Source: VAZQ01 sp963816745 (GTDB lineage Bacteria > Pseudomonadota > Alphaproteobacteria > Rhizobiales > Xanthobacteraceae). From it: a stretch of DNA of 64,000 bases. The stretch spans positions 62,001-126,000 of the forward strand of contig CAWFLQ010000007.1 of assembly GCA_963816745.1 (NCBI GenBank), written 5' to 3'. A program made the position numbers and the translations under genes. The notes beneath the pieces are model-generated. The model searched no databases, was not told where the DNA came from, and saw only the letters and a program-made list of their open reading frames with translations. Shown here in pieces: positions 8,662 through 17,609 of this stretch (within the stretch, counting starts at the first letter, position 1; the number at the start of each line of letters is the position of its first letter).

Positions 8662-10413
8662 ATGAACGCCCGCCCCACCGACCGCCTCGCCATCGCGGTT
8701 GCCCAGCTCAATCCGACCGTCGGCGACATCGCCGGCAACGCCGACAAGGCGCGCCGTGCACGCGCCGAGGCGGCCGGCGCCGATCTCGTGGCCTTGCCGG
8801 AACTGTTCCTGTCGGGCTATCCGCCCGAGGATCTCGTGCTCAAGCCGGCCTTCCAGGCGGCTTGCCGGGCCAAGGTCGAGGAGTTGGCGCGCGAGACCGC
8901 CGCCGGTGGCCCGGCGCTGCTGATCGGCACGCCCTGGGCCGAGGACGGCAAGCTTTACAACGCCTATTGCCTGCTCGACGGCGGCGCGATCACGGCCGTG
9001 CGCTTGAAGGTGAACCTGCCCAACTATGGCGTGTTCGACGAGCGGCGTGTGTTCGCGCCGGGGCCGCCGCCCGGACCGGTCAACTTCCGCGGCGTGCGCA
9101 TCGGCATGCCGATCTGCGAGGACATCTGGACCGAGTGGGGCGACTACGAGGACGTGGTCGAATGCCTGGCCGAGACCGGCGCCGAGCTGATGGTCGTGCC
9201 GAACGGCTCGCCCTATTCGCGTGACAAGGACGACGTCCGCCTGAATATTGCGGTCGCCCGCGTCACCGAAAGCGACTTGCCCATCATCTACGTCAACCAG
9301 ATCGGTGGGCAGGACGAGCTCGTCTTCGACGGCGCGTCGTTCGGCCTGCATGCCGACCGCTCGCTCGCGTTCCAGCTGCCGGCCTTCCGCGAGGTGGTCA
9401 CGACGCTCACCTGGGAGCGCACCGGCAATGGCTGGCGCTGCCTCAACGGGCCCGTCGTCGCGGTCGAGGAGGGCGACAAGGCGGACTATGCCGCCTGCAT
9501 GCTGGGGCTGCGTGACTACGTCAACAAGAACGGCTTCAAGGGCGTGGTGCTCGGGCTCTCCGGCGGCGTCGATTCCGCCCTGGTGGCGGCGCTGGCGGTC
9601 GACGCGCTCGGCGCCGAGCGCGTGCGCTGTGTGATGCTGCCCTACCGTTTCACCTCGCAGGAGTCGCTCGACGACGCCGCCAAGGTCGCCGACGCGCTCG
9701 GCGTGCGATACGACGTGGCGCCGATCGAAAGCGCGGTGCTCGGCCTCGAGCAATCGCTCGCGCCGCTGTTCAAAGGCATGCCGCGCGACGTCACCGAGGA
9801 GAACCTGCAAGCGCGCGCGCGCGGCACCATCCTGATGGCGATCTCCAACAAGCTCGGGCTGATGGTGGTGACGACCGGCAACAAGTCGGAAATGTCGGTC
9901 GGCTATGCCACGCTCTACGGCGACATGAACGGCGGCTACAATCCGGTCAAGGACCTCTACAAGACCGAGGTCTACCGGCTCTCCCGGCTGCGCAACGGCT
10001 GGAGGCCCGACGGCGCGCTGGGGCCGGAGGGCAGGGTGATCGCCGAGAATATTCTCACCCGCGCGCCGACCGCGGAGCTGCGCGAGAACCAGACCGATCA
10101 GGACTCGCTGCCCCCCTACGACGTGCTCGACCGCATCCTGGAGCGGCTGGTCGAGCGCGAGGAGCCGATTGCCAAGATCGTCGCGGACGGGTTCGACCGC
10201 GAGACCGCAATGAAGGTCGCGCGCATGCTCGATCTCGCCGAGTACAAGCGCCGGCAGGCGGCGCCCGGCGTCAAGGTGACGCTGAAGAATTTCGGGCGCG
10301 ACCGCCGCTATCCGATCGTCAACCGCTTCCGCGATTCCGGCGAGCCGCTGCCCGAGCCTGACCGCTCGCTGCTCAAGGCCGCGCCGGCGAAAAGCGAAGC
10401 GTACGATTTCTGA
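8662..10413 (+). CDS. nadE: Glutamine-dependent NAD(+) synthetase
   Basis: 583-residue two-domain enzyme making NAD from nicotinate adenine dinucleotide, ATP and glutamine. The N-terminal nitrilase-type glutaminase (about residues 1-260) shows the catalytic triad: Glu in ALPELFLSGYPPEDL, Lys in LKVNLPNYGVFDE and Cys in MPICEDIW. The C-terminal ammonia-dependent synthetase has the ATP pyrophosphatase loop GLSGGVDSALVAA and the downstream TTGNKSEMSVGYATLYGDMNG motif. The frame is intact, in contrast to many neighbours. Together with cysS and aroG it shows this is core chromosome. Confidence 0.97.
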   Translation: MNARPTDRLAIAVAQLNPTVGDIAGNADKARRARAEAAGADLVALPELFLSGYPPEDLVLKPAFQAACRAKVEELARETAAGGPALLIGTPWAEDGKLYNAYCLLDGGAITAVRLKVNLPNYGVFDERRVFAPGPPPGPVNFRGVRIGMPICEDIWTEWGDYEDVVECLAETGAELMVVPNGSPYSRDKDDVRLNIAVARVTESDLPIIYVNQIGGQDELVFDGASFGLHADRSLAFQLPAFREVVTTLTWERTGNGWRCLNGPVVAVEEGDKADYAACMLGLRDYVNKNGFKGVVLGLSGGVDSALVAALAVDALGAERVRCVMLPYRFTSQESLDDAAKVADALGVRYDVAPIESAVLGLEQSLAPLFKGMPRDVTEENLQARARGTILMAISNKLGLMVVTTGNKSEMSVGYATLYGDMNGGYNPVKDLYKTEVYRLSRLRNGWRPDGALGPEGRVIAENILTRAPTAELRENQTDQDSLPPYDVLDRILERLVEREEPIAKIVADGFDRETAMKVARMLDLAEYKRRQAAPGVKVTLKNFGRDRRYPIVNRFRDSGEPLPEPDRSLLKAAPAKSEAYDF

Positions 10414-10463
10414 GCGGTCATTGCCGCGAGCCAATCGCCGACAACAAGACAAGAGAGGAAACG

Positions 10464-11643
10464 ATGTACAAAGCGTCAGCGGACGTCACACTGCCTACCT
10501 CGATCATCGGCTCGCTGCCGCGGCCGGCCTGGTACACCGCGGTGCTGGGCTCGAAGAGCTTCCTCGAGGCGATGGTCAATTCGCGCTATCGCGAGCAGTA
10601 CGAGGACGCCGTCTCCTGCTTCCTGCGCGCGCAGGAGATCGCCGGCCTCGACATCGTGACCGACGGCGATGCCCATTACGACGAAGAGGTCGGGGGCATG
10701 AGCTGGCAGAGCTATCCGCTCACCCACATGGACGGCTTCGCCGAGCAGGCCGAGCCGATGCTCTACAAGGTGGGCGCGGTCGCCTATCCGCGCGGCCATA
10801 TCCTGCACGATTTCCTCGAGGCGCGCGTGTTCCCCCGCATCGTCGGGCCGGTGGGGCGCGGACGCCTGCAATACACGGCGATGTGGAGGGCGGCGCAGCG
10901 CATGACCAAGCGGCCGGTCAAGTTCGGCACCATCCTGCCCGAGCTGATCGCGGCTTCGGTCGAGGACGACCACTACAAGGACCCGGTCGAGCGCACCTGG
11001 GCGATCAGCAACGCGCTCAACGAGGAGCTCACCGAGCTCGCCGACCGCCGGCTGTCCGGTGCTCCAGATGGAGGAGCCGCAGATCCACATGGTGCCGGCG
11101 CGCGGCAAGACCTTCGGCAAGCTCGACGTCGACGATCTCGTGAAGATCTTCAACAACACCGTGAAGGGCCTGCGCGCGAAGACCGAGGTGTGGTGCCACA
11201 CCTGCTGGGGCAACCCGTCCCAGCAGCGCATCTTCCGGGACGTGCAGAGCTACCAGCCCACGCTCGAAGCGCTCGCCAAGGTCGAGGCCGACGCCCTGAC
11301 GTTCGAGACCTGCTCGTCCGGTCCCGGCGATCTCAAGGCCATCGGCGAGATGATCAAGGACAAGAAGATCGTCATCGGCGTGATCGACCATCACACCTTG
11401 CAGGTCGAGCGGCCGGACGAGATCGCCGACCTCATCCGCGAGGCGCTGAAATACATTCCCGCCGAGCGGCTGATCATCTCGTCCGATTGCGGCATGGGCC
11501 GCGAGGGCATGGGCCGCCGCCACGCCGCCTACAAGATGGTGGCGATGGTGCTCGGCACCAACATCGTGCGCAAGGAGCTGGGGTTGCCGGAAGCGGAATG
11601 CCTCGCGGCCGAGCAGCGCTACTCGCTGACCGAGAGCAAGTAG
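10464..11643 (+). CDS. MetE-like cobalamin-independent methyltransferase-fold protein (one frame break)
   Basis: About 392 residues, corresponding to the C-terminal catalytic half of cobalamin-independent methionine synthase (UROD/MetE-like superfamily). It starts with the family pattern LPTSIIGSLPRPAWY. Probable zinc ligands are His/Cys in WCHTCWGNPSQQ, Glu in DALTFETC and Cys in ISSDCGMGREGM. The short single-domain form is often annotated methionine synthase II, but substrates beyond homocysteine are possible. The start follows AGAGAGGAAACG. The frame changes near 11046, where one extra C (gaccgcc) interrupts LADAGCPVLQMEEPQIHM. Confidence 0.83.
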
Positions 11644-12615
11644 TCAGATCCGCTCGATCTTCGCGGCGTCGACCACCCTGGTCCATTTGTCGATGTCGGC
11701 AGCGATGCGGGCCCTGAAGGCATCCGGGCTCGACGGGCTCGGCTCGTTGCCGACCAGCTTGATGCGCTCGACGGTCGCGGGCTCCGCCAGCACGGCCGCG
11801 ATCTCGATGTTCAACCGGGCGATGATCGTTGCCGGCAAGCCTGCGGGTGCGACCAGTCCCTGCCAGGAGGTGAAGGTATAGCCGGGTAGCCCGGCCTCGG
11901 CTGTGGTCGGGATCTCCGGCAGGCTGAAGAACCTGCTCGCGCCCGTCACGGCCAGCGCGCGCACCTGGCCGGCGCGGATGAATTCGAGCTCGGCGGTCGG
12001 TGAGTCCACGATGAAGTCGATGCGCTTGGCGATCAGGTCGGTGATCGCCTGCGCGCTGCCGCGATAGGGGACGTGCTGGAAGGTCGCGTTCACGGTCTTG
12101 GCGAGCAGTTCGCCGGCGAGATGCTGCAGCGACCCGTTGCCGGCGCTGCCGAACAGCATGGGTGCCGGTCGCGAGCGCGCCGTCGCGATGAGATCGGCCA
12201 ACGTCCGGACCGGATGGTCGGCATAGGTCACCACCACGAACGGGTACTCGGTGAGCATGCTGACCATGGCGAAGTCGTCGATGGTGCGGTAGGCGAGCGC
12301 CTTGTAGAGTGCCGCGGACACCGCGTGGCCGGACGGGATGGTCATCAGTGTATAGCCGTCGGGCGTTGTGCGCGCGATTTGGGCGGCTGCGACCCGGCCG
12401 CCCGCTCCCGGGCGGGCATCGACGACGACCTGCTGGCCGAGACGCCGTGCGAGACCTTCGGCGACGATACGCGCAATGATGTCGCTCGGTCCGCCTGGCG
12501 CGAGGCCGTGCACCAGCGTGATCGCGCGCTCCGGCCATGCGGTTTGGGCGCGTGCGGGCGCCACGGCGGCCATGGACAATCCGGCGAGCACCGCGCGGCG
12601 GGAGAGGTTGCTCAT
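11644..12615 (-). CDS. Tripartite tricarboxylate transporter substrate-binding protein (Bug family)
   Basis: Periplasmic solute receptor of about 323 residues. The twin-arginine-like leader MSNLSRRAVLAGLSMAAVAPARA precedes the Bug-family pattern WPERAITLVHGLAPGGPSDIIAR, the VVVDARPGAGG loop, the PHVPYRG-like QHVPYRGSAQA motif and the C-terminal PDAFRARIAADIDKW helix. Bug proteins bind small carboxylates for TctAB permeases, but no tctA or tctB lies nearby, so this is an orphan receptor, as is common in betaproteobacteria and rhizobia. Start at 12615 follows GGGAGGA. It converges with the MetE-like gene, the stops being adjacent. Confidence 0.9.
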   Translation of the reverse strand: MSNLSRRAVLAGLSMAAVAPARAQTAWPERAITLVHGLAPGGPSDIIARIVAEGLARRLGQQVVVDARPGAGGRVAAAQIARTTPDGYTLMTIPSGHAVSAALYKALAYRTIDDFAMVSMLTEYPFVVVTYADHPVRTLADLIATARSRPAPMLFGSAGNGSLQHLAGELLAKTVNATFQHVPYRGSAQAITDLIAKRIDFIVDSPTAELEFIRAGQVRALAVTGASRFFSLPEIPTTAEAGLPGYTFTSWQGLVAPAGLPATIIARLNIEIAAVLAEPATVERIKLVGNEPSPSSPDAFRARIAADIDKWTRVVDAAKIERI

Positions 12616-12658
12616 GATGTCCTCCCTTGGATGCCCGATGGTAACCTGAAATGACCAC

Positions 12659-12690
12659 GAAAAAAGCCGGTGCCCGATGGGCACCGGCTC
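12659..12690 (-). terminator. Rho-independent terminator
   Basis: A perfect 11-bp stem, AGCCGGTGCCC (12666-12676) with GGGCACCGGCT (12680-12690), and a 3-base GAT loop. Read on the minus strand it is followed by a run of six T. It lies 32 bases after the stop of the small exported-protein gene at 12722-12964. Confidence 0.9.
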
Positions 12691-12721
12691 AAATCTTGGT
12701 GGAGCTCGCGCGGAGCTGTTG

Positions 12722-12964
12722 CTATGCGCAGCCGCGCCTTGCGACGCAGCGCCAGTAACGCCAGCCGCCGCCCCATGTCGCCCGGCACTCGGCCCGCACG
12801 CGCCGGCAATATCGCCATTGCGTTTTCTGGACGAGGTCGCCCTCGGCCGCCGCTTCGGCAAGCGCCCCCGCTTGCGGTGCAATCGGCACAGCCGATGCAG
12901 GCGTCGCACCGAACGCAACCGCTGCTGCGACAAGCCCTGCGGCGACTGAAAGTCTCACGATCAT
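12722..12964 (-). CDS. Small exported Trp/Arg/Cys-rich protein
   Basis: 80-residue protein with a clear signal peptide (MIVRLSVAAGLVAAAVAFGA, cleavage near ASA-V). The mature C-terminal half, WRYCRRVRAECRATWGGGWRYWRCVARRGC, is extremely rich in Trp, Arg and Cys, with four Cys that could form two disulfides. Proteins of this composition are frequent in Hyphomicrobiales but have no assigned function. It has its own terminator just downstream, and GGAGGTAGAA precedes the start, so it is very likely expressed as a single gene. Confidence 0.7.
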   Translation of the reverse strand: MIVRLSVAAGLVAAAVAFGATPASAVPIAPQAGALAEAAAEGDLVQKTQWRYCRRVRAECRATWGGGWRYWRCVARRGCA

Positions 12965-13125
12965 ATTCTACCTCCTGTACGGAAATCCCCGCTCGGCGAT
13001 ACGATCACGATGCGTCTGAACCGGCCTTAAACAAGCCGTTCATCTCCCGCGCATCGATCGCGCAGCAATGCAATGCGTCAACAGCGCTTTCGTTCCGTTA
13101 GAAATCGTATGGATGGAGAGAAGCG

Positions 13126-14307
13126 TCAGCGCACCGGATAGAAGGCCGGGCCGACCGCCCGCACCTTGCGCTTGCTCCGGTCTTCCTCGGCCTTTTCTTC
13201 GACCGGGGGCGGCGCCGCGGAAGCTGCCGCGCCCGCCGGCGGCAGCGGCGTGCCGCTCACTGCGGCGTTCGACTTTGCATTCGTCGTCGCGTTCGCACCC
13301 TTCGGCGCCGGGCCGGCGGGACCGAGACTGACCGGCTTGCCCTGCGCGTCGAAGCGCGGCTGCGACAACTGCCGCGCGCGCTCTTCGGTGACGACGACGT
13401 CGCCGCGCTCGAGCGTCTGGTCCTCGCTTTGCCGCAACGCATCGGCCCAGGACTGGCCAGGCGCCCGGCAGCTGCAGGCGGCGTTGAACTGCTTGCGGTA
13501 GCTGAACGCGTTGGGCATTTCCGAGTAGCGCCTGCCGGTTCCCGACACCGCGCTCGCAACGTCCTCGCCGGGATTGCGGTGACTGTAGAGAACCGCTTCC
13601 GTCGCGGGACACATGCGCCGGCAGATCTGCTCGTCATCGGCGAACTTGCCCGGCACCGTCGAGTAGGAGACCGGGAAGTAGTAGCCGTCGCAGGTCCGCA
13701 CGCACAGTGTGCGGTAGGTGCCCGACAGCGGAGCGTCGGGAGACGTGCCGATGTTGCCGCCGCCGAACAGGTTCTCGAAGAAGCCGCCCGGCCCGGTATT
13801 GGCATATTGCCGGTATTGCGGGCCGCAATCGTTCTGCCCGAGCGCCACCAGCACGCTGCGGCGCTGGCCCTCGCGCTCGCCGCTGTTGCCCTGGAGGCGC
13901 TGGATCTCCACCAAGGTACGATCGAGGTTCGAGCGCGCCTGCTGGACCTGGTTGTTGATCGGGGCACATTGCGGCGACTGGCCGCTGAACAGCGAGAAGA
14001 AGCCGCTGCCCTGGCAACCCAGGCGCTGCGACTGCTGGCCGAGACGGTCGAGATCGGCCTGCTGCTTGCCGGCAGCATCCTCATAGCGCTTGACCTGCTC
14101 GGCCTTGGCGGGATCGACCGCGCCGCCGCGGTCGATGATCGCGAGCTGGCCTTCGAGCCGCAGGCAGACCGGATTGCGGCCGCCGGGATTGGATTGTTGG
14201 GGGGGTGGGAACCCGAGCTGGGCCGCGGCCTGCGTGGCCCATAGAATGAGCACGGGCAACGAGATGCCCAGTCCGCGCAGAAATGTCGCGATTGCTGTCC
14301 TATTCAT
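13126..14307 (-). CDS. DUF2865 domain-containing exported protein
   Basis: 393-residue envelope protein with leader MNRTAIATFLRGLGISLPVL ending ATQAAA-Q. The central DUF2865 region carries many Cys, including RTLCVRTCDGYYFPVSYST, QICRRMCPATEAVLY and FNAACSCRAPGQSW. The preceding segment (about 60-150) is Gln/Arg-rich and probably coiled coil. The C-terminus is Pro/Ala-rich and ends in a basic tail (RSKRKVRAVGPAFYPVR). Function is unknown; the family is largely confined to Hyphomicrobiales. Start 14307 is chosen because the signal peptide begins there, although the frame is open a further 55 codons upstream. Confidence 0.85.
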   Translation of the reverse strand: MNRTAIATFLRGLGISLPVLILWATQAAAQLGFPPPQQSNPGGRNPVCLRLEGQLAIIDRGGAVDPAKAEQVKRYEDAAGKQQADLDRLGQQSQRLGCQGSGFFSLFSGQSPQCAPINNQVQQARSNLDRTLVEIQRLQGNSGEREGQRRSVLVALGQNDCGPQYRQYANTGPGGFFENLFGGGNIGTSPDAPLSGTYRTLCVRTCDGYYFPVSYSTVPGKFADDEQICRRMCPATEAVLYSHRNPGEDVASAVSGTGRRYSEMPNAFSYRKQFNAACSCRAPGQSWADALRQSEDQTLERGDVVVTEERARQLSQPRFDAQGKPVSLGPAGPAPKGANATTNAKSNAAVSGTPLPPAGAAASAAPPPVEEKAEEDRSKRKVRAVGPAFYPVR

Positions 14308-14425
14308 GGAGCGGAGCCCGACCCGACGCTCACAGTGGATGATGGAAGCGCCGGAATGGTGACCAAAGTGTGAAAAGACTGTCCCATATGCCTTTGATCT
14401 GACGCGTTTTCTACCGCGAAGTTGC

Positions 14426-15352
14426 CTAAGGCGGCTGGGCTCCATCCGATTTCCGGCCCGTTTCCCCGGCACGAATCGCGGGGACGGCAGATCGCATGGC
14501 CTCGCTGCGCAGGTTCCACAGGATGCCCATGATGATCAGGCCGGCGCCGACGAACACCAGCACATCGAGCCGCTCGCCGTAGAGCCACCAGCCGACCACC
14601 GCGATCAGGGGGATGCGCATGAAGTCGAGCGGCACCACCACGCTCGCGTCGCCGGCGCGAAACGCGTTGGTCAGGCAATAATGCGAGGCCAAGCCCGTGA
14701 TGCCGACGACGAGCGCCGCCAGCACCTGGCCGCCGCTGAGCCGGAGGGCGAACAGCGGGTCGGACGGCACCAATGCGAGCGGCGTCTGGATCAGGTTCAT
14801 CCAGAAGATGATCGCAAAGGTGGAGTCGGTGCGGGTCAACTTCTTGGTGAGGATCAAAGTGACGGCGAAACAGACCGCCGCGGTGAGCACCAGCAGCGCG
14901 GCCGGCTGAAACGTCGCGAGGCCGGGGCGCACGATCACCAGCACGCCGACGAGGCCGAACGCGACGGCGCCGATCCGGCTCGCCGTCATGCGTTCGCCCA
15001 GCACCGGGACCGCCAGCAGCAGCGTCCATGCCGGCGTGGTGAACTCCAGCGAGAACACGGTCGCGAGCGGCAGCAGCAGCAGGCTCATCGCCCAGAGATA
15101 CTGGCCGCCGAGGTGGATGGTGTTGCGCAGGAGATGCAGCGAGATGCGCGGCGTGACGATCAGCGCCCGCAGGTCGGGTCGCGCCGCCGCCAGGCCCGCC
15201 ATGACGATGAGCCCGAGCCCAGAGCGCACGGCCAGGATCTCCATAACGGTCAGCGTGCCGCCGAGAGCGCGGATCGAGACCGCCATGGCGGAGAACGACA
15301 GCAGCGCCCCGGTCATCCAGAGAACGACGCGAACGAGTTGGCGGGGTGCCAC
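14426..15352 (-). CDS. EamA/DMT-family permease
   Basis: 308-residue inner-membrane protein with about ten hydrophobic segments arranged as two EamA repeats, typical of drug/metabolite transporter superfamily exporters (RhaT/YdcZ-like). Family features include PAWTLLLAVPVLGERMTASRIGAVAFGLVGVLVI at the end of repeat one and WWLYGERLDVLVFVGAGLIIMGI at the end of repeat two. Substrate cannot be deduced. The stop of maiA lies 27 bases upstream in the same direction, so the two may be cotranscribed. Confidence 0.88.
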   Translation of the reverse strand: MAPRQLVRVVLWMTGALLSFSAMAVSIRALGGTLTVMEILAVRSGLGLIVMAGLAAARPDLRALIVTPRISLHLLRNTIHLGGQYLWAMSLLLLPLATVFSLEFTTPAWTLLLAVPVLGERMTASRIGAVAFGLVGVLVIVRPGLATFQPAALLVLTAAVCFAVTLILTKKLTRTDSTFAIIFWMNLIQTPLALVPSDPLFALRLSGGQVLAALVVGITGLASHYCLTNAFRAGDASVVVPLDFMRIPLIAVVGWWLYGERLDVLVFVGAGLIIMGILWNLRSEAMRSAVPAIRAGETGRKSDGAQPP

Positions 15353-15378
15353 GGTTCAGCGACCAACCCGGCAGGCCG

Positions 15379-16014
15379 TCATTCCGCGTCCGCCTGGTTC
15401 TCCGGCTTGGCCTTCTCGAAGGCCGCGAGCTTGGCGCAGGCGGCATCGGCGGCGACGATCTTGGGGAAGCGCTCCAGCGGCACCTTCAGGCGGCGTGCAT
15501 TGTAGACCTGCGGCACGAGGCAAACGTCGGCCAGCGTGACCGCGTCGCCGAAGGTGTAGGGCGCGGGCGCGATCATGGCCTCCAGGGCGTCGAAGCCGTC
15601 CATGACCCAGTGGTGATACCAGGCGTCGATCTTGTCCTGCTCCTGGCCGAGCTGGTTCTTGAGGTAGCGCAGCGGCCCCACATTGTTGAGCGGATGGATA
15701 TCGCAGGCGATCAGTTGCGCCAGCGCGCGCACCTTGGCCCGTGCGACCGGATCGCGCGGCAGGAGCCGCGGCTCCGGGTGGATCTCGTCGAGATATTCGA
15801 TGATCGCGAGCGACTGGATGATCACGTCGCCGGTGTCGAGCTGCAGGGCCGGCACCCGCATGTGCGGATTGATCGCGCGATAGGGCGGCTTGCGGTTGAG
15901 GCCGCCCTCCTTCTGCAGATGGACCGGGATCATCTCGCTGGCGAGGCCCTTGAGGTTCAACGCGATGCGAACCCGATAGGCCGCGGATGACCGAAAGTAG
16001 GTGTACAGCTTCAC
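15379..16014 (-). CDS. maiA: Maleylacetoacetate isomerase (zeta-class GST)
   Basis: 211-residue cytoplasmic enzyme that isomerises maleylacetoacetate to fumarylacetoacetate using glutathione, in tyrosine/homogentisate or gentisate-type catabolism. The zeta-class signature SSAAYRVRIALNLKG is present at residues 9-23, followed by VPALQLDTGDVIIQSLAIIEYLDE and the C-terminal helical domain with GDAVTLADVCLVPQVYNARR. It is encoded next to a MarR regulator, the usual arrangement for aromatic catabolism genes. A gentisate-dioxygenase-like cupin lies 23 kb away. Confidence 0.92.
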   Translation of the reverse strand: MKLYTYFRSSAAYRVRIALNLKGLASEMIPVHLQKEGGLNRKPPYRAINPHMRVPALQLDTGDVIIQSLAIIEYLDEIHPEPRLLPRDPVARAKVRALAQLIACDIHPLNNVGPLRYLKNQLGQEQDKIDAWYHHWVMDGFDALEAMIAPAPYTFGDAVTLADVCLVPQVYNARRLKVPLERFPKIVAADAACAKLAAFEKAKPENQADAE

Positions 16015-16068
16015 GTGCGCTCCTTACGAGACGATGCGCCCGACGATCGCCGGGGCAGGCGATGTATC

Positions 16069-16608
16069 TTAGATCTTGTCGCCTTCGAGCTCGGCGACCA
16101 GGTCGGCCGAGCGTTTGGTCAGTTGCTTCATGGCGCGGTCGAAGGCGGGACGGTCGGCGGGCGCGACCACCTCGGAGAGCCGGTCCATGAATTCGAGCGC
16201 GCTCGGGGCGAGCTCCTCGTAGACGGCGCGGCCGGCCGGAGTCAGCGACAGGAAGGATTCGCGCAGGTCGGCGCGATTAGCCCGTTTGGCCACGAACTTC
16301 CGCTGCTCGAGCTGCGCCACCGCGCGCGACACTTTGGTCTTGTGCATATGGGTCTGGGCGCCGACCGCCTTGCCGGTCATCACGCCGTTCTCGCCCAGGG
16401 TCACCAGCACACGCCACTCCGGTATTCCAATACCGCGTCGGCCATAGACCCGCGTCAGTGCCTGGGAGACCAGGCTGGACAGCACGTTGAGCCGATGGGG
16501 CAGGAAGTCTTCCAGCTTGAGCAGCCCGGGTTGCCCACTCGTCTCGCCCGCTTGGGCGGGCGTGGAGGCGGCTTGCGCCGCGACGTCACGGGCTTGATTG
16601 GAACTCAT
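16069..16608 (-). CDS. MarR-family transcriptional regulator
   Basis: 179-residue winged-helix regulator. The core has LVSQALTRVYGRRGIGIPEWRVLVTLGENGVMTG, the recognition region THMHKTKVSRAVAQLEQRKFV and the wing RANRADLRESFLSLTPAGRAVYEEL, all typical of MarR/HpaR-type repressors that sense aromatic acids. It is 54 bases upstream of maiA in the same direction and may regulate it. Start 16608 (MSSNQARD) is taken from sequence context; no strong Shine-Dalgarno is visible, so a few residues either way are possible. Confidence 0.88.
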   Translation of the reverse strand: MSSNQARDVAAQAASTPAQAGETSGQPGLLKLEDFLPHRLNVLSSLVSQALTRVYGRRGIGIPEWRVLVTLGENGVMTGKAVGAQTHMHKTKVSRAVAQLEQRKFVAKRANRADLRESFLSLTPAGRAVYEELAPSALEFMDRLSEVVAPADRPAFDRAMKQLTKRSADLVAELEGDKI

Positions 16609-16787
16609 GGATCGACAGCGCCCCCGGCGTGGTGCGGTCCGCAAAACGTGGACCGCGATGGGCGCCGCGACATTGGCCCAAGATTCGGACCAAGATCAAG
16701 GGTTGTGCGACGGCGGCGCGCGCTTGGTCATGCACCCGTATGGCGCGATCCAGGCGCGGTCGTGTCGGGATGGCGGGGTGAAGGAGC

Positions 16788-17084
16788 TTACCGCAGGCAC
16801 TCGATGGCGACGAACTCGTCGCGGGCGGAGGTTCCGTTGGTCGTCGGTATGCCGCCGGTGATGTCGTCGCGATCGACCTTGCGGAACGATGCCGCCTGGA
16901 CGAAATCGCGGGACTGGCAATAGGCGGTGGCAACCGCGACACCGCAGGTCGCGCCGGTCGCCAGGCATCGGTCGACGCCGTAGCCGTCGGAATTGTTGGC
17001 AATGATGAAGGTGCGTTTTTCGGCCTGTGCAGCCGTGCTGATGACGGCGCCGGCCAAGACCAGCGCAGCGAAGACGTAGCGCAT
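16788..17084 (-). CDS. Small exported protein of unknown function
   Basis: 98-residue protein with signal peptide MRYVFAALVLAGAVISTAAQA. The mature part has three Cys (DRCLATGATCGVAVATAYC) and ends in Cys-Leu-Arg. Similar small secreted proteins occur widely in this order without known function. Start 17084 gives a canonical signal peptide; a longer form from 17132 would add 16 charged residues. Four 16-bp direct repeats lie just upstream and may be its control region. Confidence 0.68.
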   Translation of the reverse strand: MRYVFAALVLAGAVISTAAQAEKRTFIIANNSDGYGVDRCLATGATCGVAVATAYCQSRDFVQAASFRKVDRDDITGGIPTTNGTSARDEFVAIECLR

Positions 17085-17609
17085 CGATCGATCCCCCGGA
17101 TTCTTCCCCAAGATCGGAACGCCCACAGACAAGAACGCTCACGGTCCCGAACGTCCACATTCAGGAACGCAATTTCGACAATGCGCGGTAACACCTTAAG
17201 GCGTCCCTAACCCTTGGGACGCCTGTCCACGCGATCGCTAACGGCGTGTTAGCGGGCTTCGGGCATGTTTGCCTAGGACATGAAAGCCACAGTCGCGGCC
17301 TAACTTGCGGCCGGTCGCGGCCGAGCGAAAAAGGCCTTGCAGCAACGGGAGTTAGCCCGGCGACACAATGTGGGCCCCTTGACGCCTCCGGTGTGTTTCC
17401 CCATTCTCCACCGCCATGAACGGCCTTAACCATATCTGCGGCATTTGCCCGGAGATTATTCGCTAGCGACTCAACGCTGGCTGCGGCCGTCTTTTCTCCT
17501 TCGAGATCAAGCGACGCCGGGCCAGCAGGCTCAGGCGCATGTTTCGTATGGATTTCTCACCGAGCTTTCGGTCCAAACGAAACATCGCAAACGGAAGAGA
17601 CGTCGATCA
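17085..17609. other. Long divergent intergenic region upstream of cysS
   Basis: 525 bases with the four-copy 16-bp repeat at its left end, a hairpin at 17199-17224 (AGGCGTCCC pairing with GGGACGCCT) and a smaller CGCTAA/TTAGCG stem near 17236. No coding sequence or RNA gene is convincing. The hairpins have no T-run on either strand. Confidence 0.45.
17117..17169 (-). repeat. Four direct repeats with an exact 16-bp period
   Basis: GAACG begins at 17117, 17133, 17149 and 17165, exactly 16 bases apart. On the minus strand each unit reads CGTTC, one base, TG, two bases, TGTGG or close to it. They lie 33-85 bases upstream of the minus-strand small exported protein and could be stacked operators for a helical-phase regulator. 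Confidence 0.7.

Noticed and set aside
8542..10452. A 636-codon open frame antisense to nadE
   Set aside because: It is the codon-phase shadow of nadE in high-GC DNA; its translation has no recognisable motif and is rich in Arg, Gly and His. nadE itself is complete and conserved.
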